A stretch of 64,000 bases of DNA from Paracoccus beibuensis (GTDB lineage: Bacteria > Pseudomonadota > Alphaproteobacteria > Rhodobacterales > Rhodobacteraceae). Of this stretch, positions 8,882-16,912 are shown piece by piece. Position numbers and translations under genes: made by a program. The notes below the pieces were generated by a model, which ran no database searches, was not told the origin of the DNA, and was given only the letters and a program-made list of their open reading frames with translations. Location of the stretch: assembly GCF_026162625.1 (NCBI RefSeq), contig NZ_JAOTBD010000014.1, positions 1-64,000 of the forward strand, in the 5' to 3' direction. Positions within the stretch are counted from its first letter, which is position 1. Each line of letters opens with the position of its first letter.

Positions 8882-9586
8882 ATGACGATACGGGCAACAG
8901 ATTTCGAACCTGCCTTCTCTGCACACGACCTTATTCGCGAACCTCGCCTTGTCCCGGCCCTGGGCCACGCCGCGCGCGGGGGCATCTATCGCAACGGCGT
9001 CAAGCGCCTGACCGAAACCTTCCTGATCCTGGCTGCGGCACCTGTCGTGCTGCCCCTGATCCTGCTGATGGCGCTGGTCATCGCCTGCGACGGCGCCAAC
9101 CCGTTCTTTGCCCAGAAGCGGATCGGCCAGGGCGGCCGCGTGTTCCGCATCTGGAAGCTGCGCACCATGGTCGCGGACGCCGAAAGGCAGCTGACGACCT
9201 ATCTGGAGCAGAATTCCGAAGCACGCGAGGAATGGGCCCGGACGCAGAAGCTGAAGAGCGACCCCCGCGTGACCTGGATCGGGCGCGTCCTGCGCAAATG
9301 CTCGATGGACGAGCTGCCGCAGCTGTTCAACGTGCTCAACGGCACCATGTCGCTGGTCGGCCCGCGGCCGATGATGGTCGACCAGGCCCCGCTCTATTTC
9401 GGGAAGGCCTATCACCGCCTGCGCCCCGGCATCACCGGCCTGTGGCAGATCTCGGCGCGCAACGAATCCGAATTCATCGCCCGCGTGCGCTATGACGAGG
9501 TCTATGACCGCTGCCTGTCCTTCCGGAATGATCTTGGCATCCTGCTCCGGACGGTTAAGGTGGTGCTGCGCGGCACCGGATACTGA
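8882..9586 (+). CDS. undecaprenyl-phosphate sugar phosphotransferase (ExoY/WbaP family), priming enzyme
   Basis: A 234-residue membrane enzyme that should transfer a sugar-1-phosphate to undecaprenyl phosphate, starting each repeat unit. After a short soluble N-terminus comes a hydrophobic helix (FLILAAAPVVLPLILLMALVIA, about 43-63), then the catalytic domain with FAQKRIGQGGRVFRIWKLRTM, DPRVTWIGRVLRKCSMDELPQL, LVGPRP and RPGITGLWQIS. The length fits the single-domain ExoY type rather than the long WbaP/WcaJ type. The ATG at 8882 is chosen because a GGAGAGGAG ribosome site sits nine bases before it. The TPR lipoprotein and export genes follow in the same direction. Confidence 0.92.
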   Translation: MTIRATDFEPAFSAHDLIREPRLVPALGHAARGGIYRNGVKRLTETFLILAAAPVVLPLILLMALVIACDGANPFFAQKRIGQGGRVFRIWKLRTMVADAERQLTTYLEQNSEAREEWARTQKLKSDPRVTWIGRVLRKCSMDELPQLFNVLNGTMSLVGPRPMMVDQAPLYFGKAYHRLRPGITGLWQISARNESEFIARVRYDEVYDRCLSFRNDLGILLRTVKVVLRGTGY

Positions 9587-9655
9587 AGCCGCGGCCATTT
9601 CCGCGGGCAAGCGCCAGAAGGCCGCGACCGCGCCCGAGTAACGAGATCACCTGTC

Positions 9656-12187
9656 ATGACCGCCGATAACGTCACCCGCCCTGCCCGCCGCAAAGGCCGG
9701 CAAGCCGGGCTTCGCCTGTCTGTTGCCCTGGCGCTGGGGCTTGGCCTGGCCGCCTGCAAGACCTCCGAGGAGCAGGCCGAGGAATATTACCAGTCCGCCG
9801 TCGACCTGGCCCAGAAGGGTGATATCGACCGCGCGATGGTGCAGCTGCGCAATGTCTTCAGCGAAGAAGGCACCCATTACGAGGCCCGCAAGATGCTGGC
9901 CGACCTGCACCGCGAACAGGGCCGCACCAGCGAAGCCTACAGCCAGTACCTGCGCCTGGCCGAACAGTATCCCGACGATCTGCCGACCCGCATCGCCCTG
10001 GCGCGCCTGGCGGTCGAGACCTTTCAGCAGGAAGAGTTCGAACGCCACGCCATCCGCGCGCAGGAAATCGCGCCCGACGATCCCGACGTGCAGGCCATCA
10101 ACCTGGCCTATCGCTATCTGAACGTCGAGAATGACGAAGAGGCCCGGCAGGAGGTGGTGAAGGCCGCCATGAGCCTGGCCGAGACGCGTCCAGACGACGT
10201 TCTGCTGCTGAATATCCTGCTGGACCAGGCGGCGCGCGACAAGGACCTGGAACGCTCGGGCGAACTGATCGACCGGCTGATCACGTTGGAGCCCGACAAC
10301 CCGCTGCGCTATCGCCAGCGGCTGGCATGGCTGGCGGAGCGGGGCGACAAGGCGGCCCTCGAGGCGCATCTGCGCGCCACGATCGACCAGTTCCCCGACG
10401 ATGTCGAGGCCAAGGCGAACCTGGTCAACTTCTATGTTTCGGAAGATCGCATGGGCGATGCCGAGGCCTATCTGCGCGAGTTGGCCGAGGCCGCCCCCGA
10501 GGGGGACAACACCGCCCGCATCGACCTGATCCGCTTTGTCGAGATGACCCGCGGCCCCGAGGCCGCGCGCGAGGAAATGCAGAAGGCCCTGGATGCGGGC
10601 GGCGACCCGATGGTCTTCGGCACGCTGCTGGCGGGGACCGACTACGCCGCCGGCCGCCGGGACGAGGCGATCGCGGCCGTCCAGGCGCTGCTGGAGGAGC
10701 GGCCCGAACCCTCGGCCGAGAGGCGCAACGTCCAGGTCCAGCTGGCCCGGATGCTGTCCGGCGCGGGCCGCGACGACGAGGCCCGCCCCATCGTGTCGCA
10801 GGTTCTGGCCGAGGAAGCGGGCCATGTCGGCGCACTGAAGATGCAGGCCGGATGGGACATCGAGGCCGACCGTACGGACGATGCCATCCTGGCGCTGCGC
10901 GCAGCCCTGGACCACGATGCCGACGACACCGAGGCGCTGAGCCTGATGGCCGACGCCTATTACCGCGCCGGAGAGTCCGACCTGACGCGCGACTTCCTGG
11001 CGCGTGCCGCCGAAGCCTCGGGCAATGCGCCGTCCGAGACGCTGCGCTATGCCCGCTCGCTTCTGGCCGAGGGGCGCACTCGTCCGGCCGAGGACGCGCT
11101 GCTGCCCGCGCTGCAGAACGATAACGACAATGTCGAGCTGCTGTCGCTCTTGGGGCGCGTTTACCTGGAAATGCCGGACATGCCGCGCGCCAAGGGGGTC
11201 ACCGACCGCCTGACCGAGATCGGCAGCCCCGAAGCCGTCCGCGCCGCGCGCGAACTGGAAGTGGCACAGCTGAGCCAGGAAGACGGCCAGCAGGCCGCGC
11301 TTGAATATCTGCAGGACCTGGCCGCGCAGGGCGAAGGGTCGATCGAGACGCAGTTGGACCTGCTGCGCGCCCGGCTGAGTGCCGGTGATCTTGACAGCGC
11401 CCAGTCCCAGCTGGACCAGCTGTTGGCGGATCAGCCCGACAACAGCCTGGTCCGCCAGGCCCAGGCCGCGCTGGCCGCTGCCAGGGGCGATGCTGCCGGT
11501 GCCCGGCAGGTGCTGGACGCGCTGATCGCCGATGTGCCATCCGATCCGGCGCCGCACCTGATGCGCCTGCGCCTGGTTGCACAGGCGGAAGGCGCCACGG
11601 CCGCCGTCGAGGCCGTGAACGCAAGCCTGGAGCAGCTGCCCGACAACCCTGACCTGCAGTGGGCCAAGGCCAGCCTGCTGGAGGCCGAGGGCGATGTCGA
11701 CGGGGCCATTGCGATTTTCGAGGATCTCTATGCGCGGCAGTCCAGCTCGATCATCCTGGCCAACAACCTGGCCAGCCTGATCGCGACGCATCACGCTGAC
11801 GACCCCGAACGCATCGCGCGCGCCACCGTCGTGGCGCAGCGCCTGCGCAACACTACGGTGCCGCCCTTCATGGATACCTATGGCTGGCTGTTGCACCTGA
11901 ACGGAGACAGCGAGGCGGCACTGCCCTATCTTCAGGGCGCGGCCGAGGGCCTGCCCGGGGACGCGGCGGTCCAGATGCATCTGGGTATCGTCCAGGCCGC
12001 CCTTGGTCGCGTCGACGAGGCAGAGGCGCAGCTGGCCCGCGGCCTGGAACTGGCAGGCGAACTGCAGGGCAGCACCGTGACCGCTGCCAGGACGACGCTG
12101 GAAAACCTCCGTGCGCCCGCGCCGGACCCCGATGCGGCTGCCGCCCCCGAAGGGGCTGCGGCGGAAGCGGCCAGCGAAACCAACTGA
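9656..12187 (+). CDS. PrsT-like TPR lipoprotein of the exosortase/EPS locus
   Basis: An 843-residue lipoprotein: basic N-terminus, hydrophobic stretch and the lipobox LAAC with lipidated Cys at residue 34, followed by a long array of tetratricopeptide helices from about residue 42 to 800 (first repeat EEYYQSAVDLAQKGDIDRAMVQL). The size and the single lipidated N-terminus match the 'PEP-CTERM system TPR-repeat lipoprotein' family, which accompanies exosortase-type polysaccharide clusters and is thought to scaffold secretion or assembly in the periplasm. The C-terminus is Ala/Glu-rich and disordered. It lies between the priming transferase and the Wza-like gene, closed by a strong hairpin. Confidence 0.9.
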   Translation: MTADNVTRPARRKGRQAGLRLSVALALGLGLAACKTSEEQAEEYYQSAVDLAQKGDIDRAMVQLRNVFSEEGTHYEARKMLADLHREQGRTSEAYSQYLRLAEQYPDDLPTRIALARLAVETFQQEEFERHAIRAQEIAPDDPDVQAINLAYRYLNVENDEEARQEVVKAAMSLAETRPDDVLLLNILLDQAARDKDLERSGELIDRLITLEPDNPLRYRQRLAWLAERGDKAALEAHLRATIDQFPDDVEAKANLVNFYVSEDRMGDAEAYLRELAEAAPEGDNTARIDLIRFVEMTRGPEAAREEMQKALDAGGDPMVFGTLLAGTDYAAGRRDEAIAAVQALLEERPEPSAERRNVQVQLARMLSGAGRDDEARPIVSQVLAEEAGHVGALKMQAGWDIEADRTDDAILALRAALDHDADDTEALSLMADAYYRAGESDLTRDFLARAAEASGNAPSETLRYARSLLAEGRTRPAEDALLPALQNDNDNVELLSLLGRVYLEMPDMPRAKGVTDRLTEIGSPEAVRAARELEVAQLSQEDGQQAALEYLQDLAAQGEGSIETQLDLLRARLSAGDLDSAQSQLDQLLADQPDNSLVRQAQAALAAARGDAAGARQVLDALIADVPSDPAPHLMRLRLVAQAEGATAAVEAVNASLEQLPDNPDLQWAKASLLEAEGDVDGAIAIFEDLYARQSSSIILANNLASLIATHHADDPERIARATVVAQRLRNTTVPPFMDTYGWLLHLNGDSEAALPYLQGAAEGLPGDAAVQMHLGIVQAALGRVDEAEAQLARGLELAGELQGSTVTAARTTLENLRAPAPDPDAAAAPEGAAAEAASETN

Positions 12188-12188
12188 G

Positions 12189-12229
12189 CGCTGTCGCCCC
12201 AAGGTTCTTGTGGCCTTGGGGCGACAGCG
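12189..12229 (+). terminator. 16-bp hairpin after the TPR lipoprotein gene
   Basis: A perfect 16-base stem (CGCTGTCGCCCCAAGG and its complement) with a 9-base loop starts within the last codons' stop region of the TPR gene. It lacks a clear U-run, so it may be an attenuator or mRNA-stabilising hairpin before the Wza-like gene rather than a full terminator. Confidence 0.6.
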
Positions 12230-12327
12230 TCCCGTCAACCGGGAATTAACCGGTGCGGAGTAGATGAAAGAGTTGCGCCGTCGTGGGCATATCTGCCTTA
12301 TTGATCGGCAGAGGGAAGGAAGACGTG

Positions 12328-12936
12328 ATGAAAACCCTGTTGCGCATGCTGTTGGGCCTGGCCCTGTGCCTGCCCCTGTTCTGGACCGCCGGCGCCGAGG
12401 CGCAGGAATACCGCGTCCGGTCAGGCGACCGGCTGACGATCGAGGTGCTGGAGGACAATACCCTGAACCGCACGGTTCCGGTGCTGCCGGGGGGGACGAT
12501 CAACTTCCCCTATGCCGGCAGCCTGCAGGTGGCGGGGCAATCGCCCACCGCGATCAGCAACCGCATCTCTCAATCGTTGTCGGGCGTGCTGGCCTCGCCG
12601 CCCACGGTCTTCGTGTCGGTCGCGCCGCTCGAGCCCGTTCCGACGATGGAGGCGCCCGAGGAGGTTCTGATCAACGTCTATGTCATGGGCGAAGCCTCGG
12701 CGCCCGGCGCCAAGACGGTGCCGCCGGGGACGACCTTCCTGCAGGCCCTGTCCCAGGCCGGCGGCCTGACCCCCTTCGCCGCGACCAAGCGCATCCAGCT
12801 GCGCCGTCCGTCGCTGCCCGGCCAGGTGGTGTCGATCAACTACGACGCCATCATGCGCGGCGCCGCCATGTCCCAGGACCCGGTCCTGGCCGAAGGCGAC
12901 GTGATCATCATTCCTGAAAGACGGCTGTTCGAATGA
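12328..12936 (+). CDS. Wza-like polysaccharide export protein (Poly_export/SLBB)
   Basis: A 202-residue secreted protein: signal peptide to about residue 26 (cleavage near AEAQ), a Poly_export domain (EYRVRSGDRLTIEVLED to about residue 105, with LPGGTINFPYAG) and one SLBB domain (INVYVMGEASAPGAKTV with LSQAGGLTPFA, about 112-175). It is much shorter than Wza (about 380 residues) and has no obvious lipobox, as is usual for the exosortase-locus export proteins. The ATG at 12328 follows GGGAAGGA and begins a typical signal peptide. The downstream barrel gene overlaps its stop by four bases (ATGA). Confidence 0.9.
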   Translation: MKTLLRMLLGLALCLPLFWTAGAEAQEYRVRSGDRLTIEVLEDNTLNRTVPVLPGGTINFPYAGSLQVAGQSPTAISNRISQSLSGVLASPPTVFVSVAPLEPVPTMEAPEEVLINVYVMGEASAPGAKTVPPGTTFLQALSQAGGLTPFAATKRIQLRRPSLPGQVVSINYDAIMRGAAMSQDPVLAEGDVIIIPERRLFE

Positions 12937-14294
12937 CCTTTTCCCGGCCAGCTTCGCCGGCCTCCAGACGCCTTGCGGCCGCCCTGCTTCTTGGGGCGGC
13001 ATGTCTTCCCCGGGCCGCCGCCGCGCAGGATGAGGATCTTGCGCCCCGCGCGCGGCTGACGGTCACGCAGCAGCTGTCGATCGACGACGGCAACCTGATC
13101 GGCGTGACGCCCTTGGACCTGTCGCTGCAGACGGGAACGCGATCGCAGATCCTCAGCTTCTCGGCTTCGGCCCCCTTGCGCCAGGGCGACCCGGAAGATG
13201 ACAACTTCCTGGGCGTCGGCGACCGGCAGGCGCGGCTGCTTTATCGGCGTTTCGTGCGTAATTCCTCGATCGAGGTTCAGGGCCGCTATGTCGATGCCGA
13301 CCTGGAACGGCTGATCTTCTTCGACGACATCATCGACGACATTGTCACCCTGGACGGCGGGCGCAGGGCCGACAGCTCTCTGCGGGGGGGATATGCCTTC
13401 GGCAGCCAGTCCAAGCTGGGGGGCGAATTCAACCTGGGCTACCTGGACCGCACCTACAAGGATACCAGCGACCCCGACCTGACCGACAGCAACACCGTCG
13501 AAGGCAGCGGCACCATCTATCTGGAGCCCACGCCCCTGATCCGGGCCCGGATCCTGGCCTCGGGGTTGGAGACCGACAGCGATGGGGGGACCGACACGCG
13601 CAGCCACCGCTTCGGCGCCGGCGCGTCGATGCAGGTCAACCGCCTGGTCAACCTGGATGTGGAGCTGGCGCAGGCCCATACCCGCCGCGAGGATCAGCAG
13701 GATGGCAGCGTCGAGGAGAGCGATGGCCTGTCGGTTCGGTCGTCGCTGACCTATCTGCGGCCCGATGGCGAGGTCACCCTGTCTCTGAGCAGCGATCCGG
13801 GCACCAAGGGACGACGCGACCGGGTGCGGATCGGCCGCAGCTTCGAACGACCGGGCTATGAGTTGGCCATCGGCGCCGGTCTTACCCGGCTGGACGAGGG
13901 CGATCCCGATCCCACCTTCCAGCTGACCTATTCCACCCAGCCGAGCCGCCTGTCCAGCCTGAGCGCCAGCCTGCAGCGCGAAGCGATTTCGGATCTGGAC
14001 GGCAACGAGGCGATCAACACCAGCCTGCGCAGCAGCTATTCCCGGCAACTGTCCGAACAGTCCTCGATCGGGATTTCCCTGTTCTACCGCCAAAGCGAAG
14101 TGCAGCGCGGCGACAAGGAGGATGCGCGCAGCACGGCCCTGGACATCAACTATTCCCACGCGATCGGGCGCGATTTCTCAGTGGTCGCCGGCCTGAACGT
14201 GACCCGGTCACGCGAAAGCGGCGGGCTGCGCGACGACGATGACGAGGAACGGATCTATGTGGGGCTGAGCCGCAGCTTCGACTTCATGCCGTAA
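12933..14294 (+). CDS. outer-membrane beta-barrel protein of the EPS export locus
   Basis: A 453-residue protein with a signal peptide (cleavage near AAAAQ, about residue 32) followed by continuous alternating amphipathic strands and a C-terminal strand ending FDFMP, typical of outer-membrane barrels. Its place, translationally coupled to the Wza-like gene and next to the TPR lipoprotein, matches the uncharacterised 'PEP-CTERM system associated' barrel family found beside exosortase loci. A role as outer-membrane partner for polysaccharide passage is inferred from this context. It ends overlapping the 3' end of a convergent minus-strand gene by 11 bases. Confidence 0.78.
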   Translation: MTFSRPASPASRRLAAALLLGAACLPRAAAAQDEDLAPRARLTVTQQLSIDDGNLIGVTPLDLSLQTGTRSQILSFSASAPLRQGDPEDDNFLGVGDRQARLLYRRFVRNSSIEVQGRYVDADLERLIFFDDIIDDIVTLDGGRRADSSLRGGYAFGSQSKLGGEFNLGYLDRTYKDTSDPDLTDSNTVEGSGTIYLEPTPLIRARILASGLETDSDGGTDTRSHRFGAGASMQVNRLVNLDVELAQAHTRREDQQDGSVEESDGLSVRSSLTYLRPDGEVTLSLSSDPGTKGRRDRVRIGRSFERPGYELAIGAGLTRLDEGDPDPTFQLTYSTQPSRLSSLSASLQREAISDLDGNEAINTSLRSSYSRQLSEQSSIGISLFYRQSEVQRGDKEDARSTALDINYSHAIGRDFSVVAGLNVTRSRESGGLRDDDDEERIYVGLSRSFDFMP

Positions 14295-14910
14295 GGCAGG
14301 TCAGCCTGCGGTGCCCGACCTTCAGCATCAGCGCGGCCAGTGCCACGACCAGGAACAGCCCCGACCCCGACAGCGGCACCGGCGCCAGCGGGGGCAGGTC
14401 CGGATCTTCTCCTCCGCCCGTATGGGTGTCGTCACCCGGCCCCGGGTCGGGACGGGGCCCCGGCTTTCCATCATCCGGCCTGTCGTTCCCGCCGCTGCCG
14501 CTGCCCCCGAAAAACCCGGGAAATCCGCTGGTTCTGCCATAGTTCTGGGCTGCTCCCGGCGTCGGTGTCGCCAAAAGATGCATGCCAGAGGCAGGCAGTT
14601 CGGGAAGAAAGGGCATCGGCATGTCGGGCAGGAAGGCGAAAGCATCCACCGGTCCGTCATACTTTGCCAGATAGGCGTCGTCGCCCGACACGACCAGAAC
14701 GGCACGGTCGCCATACTGATCGCGCTGCATGACCCAGGCCGCGGGGCGGAAGCCCATGCCGGGAAAGAAGCTCAGGCAGGGCTGTTCCACGGAGCAGAGG
14801 GGCTGCTCGGCCAGATCGGGAAGATCCGACAGGCAAATTAGCCCCTCGACATCCGCACAGACCACAGGGTCGTCGGAGATGGCCATCTGATTACTGGTTA
14901 AAGAGGTCAC
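14284..14910 (-). CDS. VPLPA-CTERM-like protein without a signal peptide
   Basis: A 208-residue protein. The C-terminus has PVPLSGSGLFLVVALAALML then a basic tail (KVGHRRL), a variant of the VPLPA-CTERM arrangement in which the motif reads VPLSG. Before it comes a Gly/Pro/Asp-rich linker (about 130-175) that would act as a wall-spanning spacer. The N-terminal half has two Cys pairs and no known domain. No signal peptide can be read: a stop codon lies immediately before the GTG at 14910, so either the 5' end is broken by a frameshift or secretion uses another signal. It runs convergent with the barrel gene. Confidence 0.55.
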   Translation of the reverse strand: MTSLTSNQMAISDDPVVCADVEGLICLSDLPDLAEQPLCSVEQPCLSFFPGMGFRPAAWVMQRDQYGDRAVLVVSGDDAYLAKYDGPVDAFAFLPDMPMPFLPELPASGMHLLATPTPGAAQNYGRTSGFPGFFGGSGSGGNDRPDDGKPGPRPDPGPGDDTHTGGGEDPDLPPLAPVPLSGSGLFLVVALAALMLKVGHRRLTCLTA

Positions 14911-14962
14911 TAACTACGGGTTTATGAGTAGCCAAAAACCGCAAAAGAGCGAACTTATCCTT

Positions 14963-15040
14963 TCGGTCAGGTTGCGGAAGCTTCTTGGTTAATTATCTGA
15001 AGTTTAACAACTTCCAGTTGATATGGCGCAACCTGACCGA
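14963..15040. repeat. 14-bp perfect inverted repeat around a 50-bp AT-rich core
   Basis: TCGGTCAGGTTGCG at 14963-14976 reappears as its exact complement at 15027-15040. The 50 bases between are AT-rich and contain smaller dyads (for example GAAGCTTC). The whole lies in the 354-base gap between the CTERM-variant gene (minus) and the small membrane protein gene (plus). It could be a regulator's paired half-sites, a structured RNA, or a tiny mobile remnant. The rest of the gap holds an ORF at 14985-15263 that I do not consider a gene. Confidence 0.6.
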
Positions 15041-15264
15041 GGGAGCCGAAGTCCGGCGGGTGATGCCGCCGCAAGCACAAGCACGAATTGCGCCAGAAAA
15101 GGCTTCATTCGTGCTGTGGTTGTTATTATCTTATGGATATACGAATCGTGGCGGGCATGCCGAGGTGGCAAGCGCAAAACGCTTCAAACTTGAATTGATG
15201 CTTGCTTGGTCATCGGCCGCCAAAGCCTCAGAATGGGGCATCTTCTGCACAGGGGACTCTTGAA

Positions 15265-15480
15265 ATGATCGCCTTGGTCCTTTTCCTCGCCGTGTCAGGA
15301 TCGTTCCTGTCCTCGGGTATGCTGCTTGTGCAGGGTGCTTCCTGGGGCATGGTCGGCCTTGGCTATGTTGCGGGGGGGTGGGCTGGACTGGCGGTCGGGG
15401 GCCTGCTTCTGGCCTTGTGGCGTCTTCTTCTGAATGTACCTGCCCTGTCGAATCTGACACCGGCAGAAGATCGGTCATGA
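15265..15480 (+). CDS. small two-helix membrane protein, function unknown
   Basis: A 71-residue protein made of two hydrophobic helices: IALVLFLAVSGSFLSSGMLL (about 2-21) and the Gly-rich GYVAGGWAGLAVGGLLLALW (about 32-51), ending in a short polar tail. An AGGGG ribosome site lies about nine bases before the ATG. The frame is open further upstream, but the ATG at 15265 gives a sensible membrane protein. I recognise no family. Its placement between a CTERM-tailed protein and the CTERM-tailed phosphodiesterase suggests the envelope as its location. Confidence 0.55.
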   Translation: MIALVLFLAVSGSFLSSGMLLVQGASWGMVGLGYVAGGWAGLAVGGLLLALWRLLLNVPALSNLTPAEDRS

Positions 15481-15665
15481 TCCGTCCCCGGACCTGACGG
15501 TCGGGAAAAGAGTTGCACGGCCTGAACGTCGCTTCTAGCGCGGTGATTTCGCATGTCGTGCAAAATTTCATCCGCCTGTTACGTGATGTCGTCTTTCTGT
15601 TAACCTTTTCCTCAAATGTCCCCCGCAGCGCCCCATCCGGGGCCTGACACCAATGGGGGACATTC

Positions 15666-16733
15666 ATGAGAGCGACTTTCCTGAAATTCGCAGCCGGGCT
15701 TTCGGCCGTGGCTATCCTGGCACCGGCCGGCCACGCCGCCACCTATGACACACTGACGGGCGAAGCGCCGATCGTCGTCGCCCATCGCGGCGCCAGCGGC
15801 TATCTGCCCGAGGAAACGCTGGGGTCCTATGAACTGGCCATCAGGCTGGGCGCCGACTACATCGAGCCAGATGTCCAGATGACCAGCGACGGCCACCTGG
15901 TCGCCATGCACGATTCCACGCTGACCCGCACCACCGATGTCGAAGACCTGTTCGAGCAGCGCAACGGCAGCTATCGCGTCGGCGACTTCACCCTGGCCGA
16001 GATCAAGTCCCTGACGGTCAACCCGACCGGCGCCCTGTCCAAGCCCGACTCGACCTATCCGGGCTTCACGCCCAGCATGGCCGATCCCTACAAGGTTCCC
16101 ACCCTGGACGAGGTCCTGGGCTTTCTGGCCGACTACAACAGCGACAACGGCACGTCGGTCGGCATCTATCCGGAATCGAAACATCCGTTCGATGCCGAAA
16201 AGAACGCCAAGATCGTCCAGAGCCTGAAGAACCACGGCTTCACCGACGCGACCGACAAGGTGATCCTGCAATCCTTCGCGCGCGAATCCGTGATCGACCT
16301 GGGCAACCTGCTGGGCCAGAACGGCATGATCGCCGAAGTGGCGCAGCTGGGCTCGGTGCGCCAGGAAGAGGGTGCCTATGGCGTCAGCGGCAGCGACGGC
16401 TTCTACAACCTGGAAAGCATCGCCCAGATCGCAACCGGCGTCGGCGTCAGCTATGGGGGCATCACCGAGGCCTTCATCCGCGAAGCGCACGGCCTGGGCC
16501 TGAAGGTCCATGCCTATACCTTCCGCCCGCTGAGCGAGGAGGAAGCCTTTGCCATGATGACGCCGCTGCTGTCCTGGGGTCTGGACGGGTTCTTCACCGA
16601 CTATACCGACTTTGGCCGCACGGTCGTGGACGCGATGCAGCCGGCCCCCGTTCCGCTGCCCGCTGCCATGCCGATGCTGCTGGCAGGCCTGGGCGGCTTG
16701 GCCTGGATGCGCCGCCGCAAGAAGGCGGCCTAA
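15666..16733 (+). CDS. secreted glycerophosphodiester phosphodiesterase with VPLPA-CTERM tail
   Basis: A 355-residue enzyme of the GDPD (GlpQ-like) family that hydrolyses glycerophosphodiesters to glycerol-3-phosphate and an alcohol. After a signal peptide (cleavage near GHAA, residue 24) it shows the catalytic and metal-binding series HRGASG (H40, R41), IEPDVQ (E67, D69), MHDSTL (H82), IYPESKH and, late, GLKVHAYTFR and GFFTDYTDF. The C-terminus carries PVPLPAAMPMLLAGLGGLAW and RRRKKAA, a textbook VPLPA-CTERM signal. An anchored or exosortase-processed phosphodiesterase at the surface would suit phosphate scavenging or polymer remodelling. It is monocistronic and followed by a hairpin. Confidence 0.93.
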   Translation: MRATFLKFAAGLSAVAILAPAGHAATYDTLTGEAPIVVAHRGASGYLPEETLGSYELAIRLGADYIEPDVQMTSDGHLVAMHDSTLTRTTDVEDLFEQRNGSYRVGDFTLAEIKSLTVNPTGALSKPDSTYPGFTPSMADPYKVPTLDEVLGFLADYNSDNGTSVGIYPESKHPFDAEKNAKIVQSLKNHGFTDATDKVILQSFARESVIDLGNLLGQNGMIAEVAQLGSVRQEEGAYGVSGSDGFYNLESIAQIATGVGVSYGGITEAFIREAHGLGLKVHAYTFRPLSEEEAFAMMTPLLSWGLDGFFTDYTDFGRTVVDAMQPAPVPLPAAMPMLLAGLGGLAWMRRRKKAA

Positions 16734-16760
16734 GCGCCAATCTGGCGGAAACGTCCCGTT

Positions 16761-16783
16761 ATCCCGGGCAGATGGCCCGGGAT
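16761..16783 (+). terminator. hairpin after the phosphodiesterase gene
   Basis: A perfect 9-base stem, ATCCCGGGC and its complement, with a 5-base loop, 28 bases after the stop codon. There is no long U-run, so termination strength is uncertain. Confidence 0.55.
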
Positions 16784-16912
16784 GACGCCTGACACGCACC
16801 CACTGGTCACCGCAGCGGGAATTTGGCACAAGCTGGGCCAGACGCAGAGGTGGCCAGAAGGCTTGCCTTCGACAACGTCACCCCATCGCGTTTTCAAGGT
16901 TGCTGGGTCTTC

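Noticed and set aside
9647..12238. Minus-strand open frame of 863 codons
   Set aside because: It mirrors the TPR lipoprotein gene in GC-rich DNA with strong codon bias. The plus strand has a lipobox, TPR repeats and proper context.
14985..15263. Possible 92-codon gene
   Set aside because: It has no ribosome site, spans the inverted repeat and has no recognisable product.
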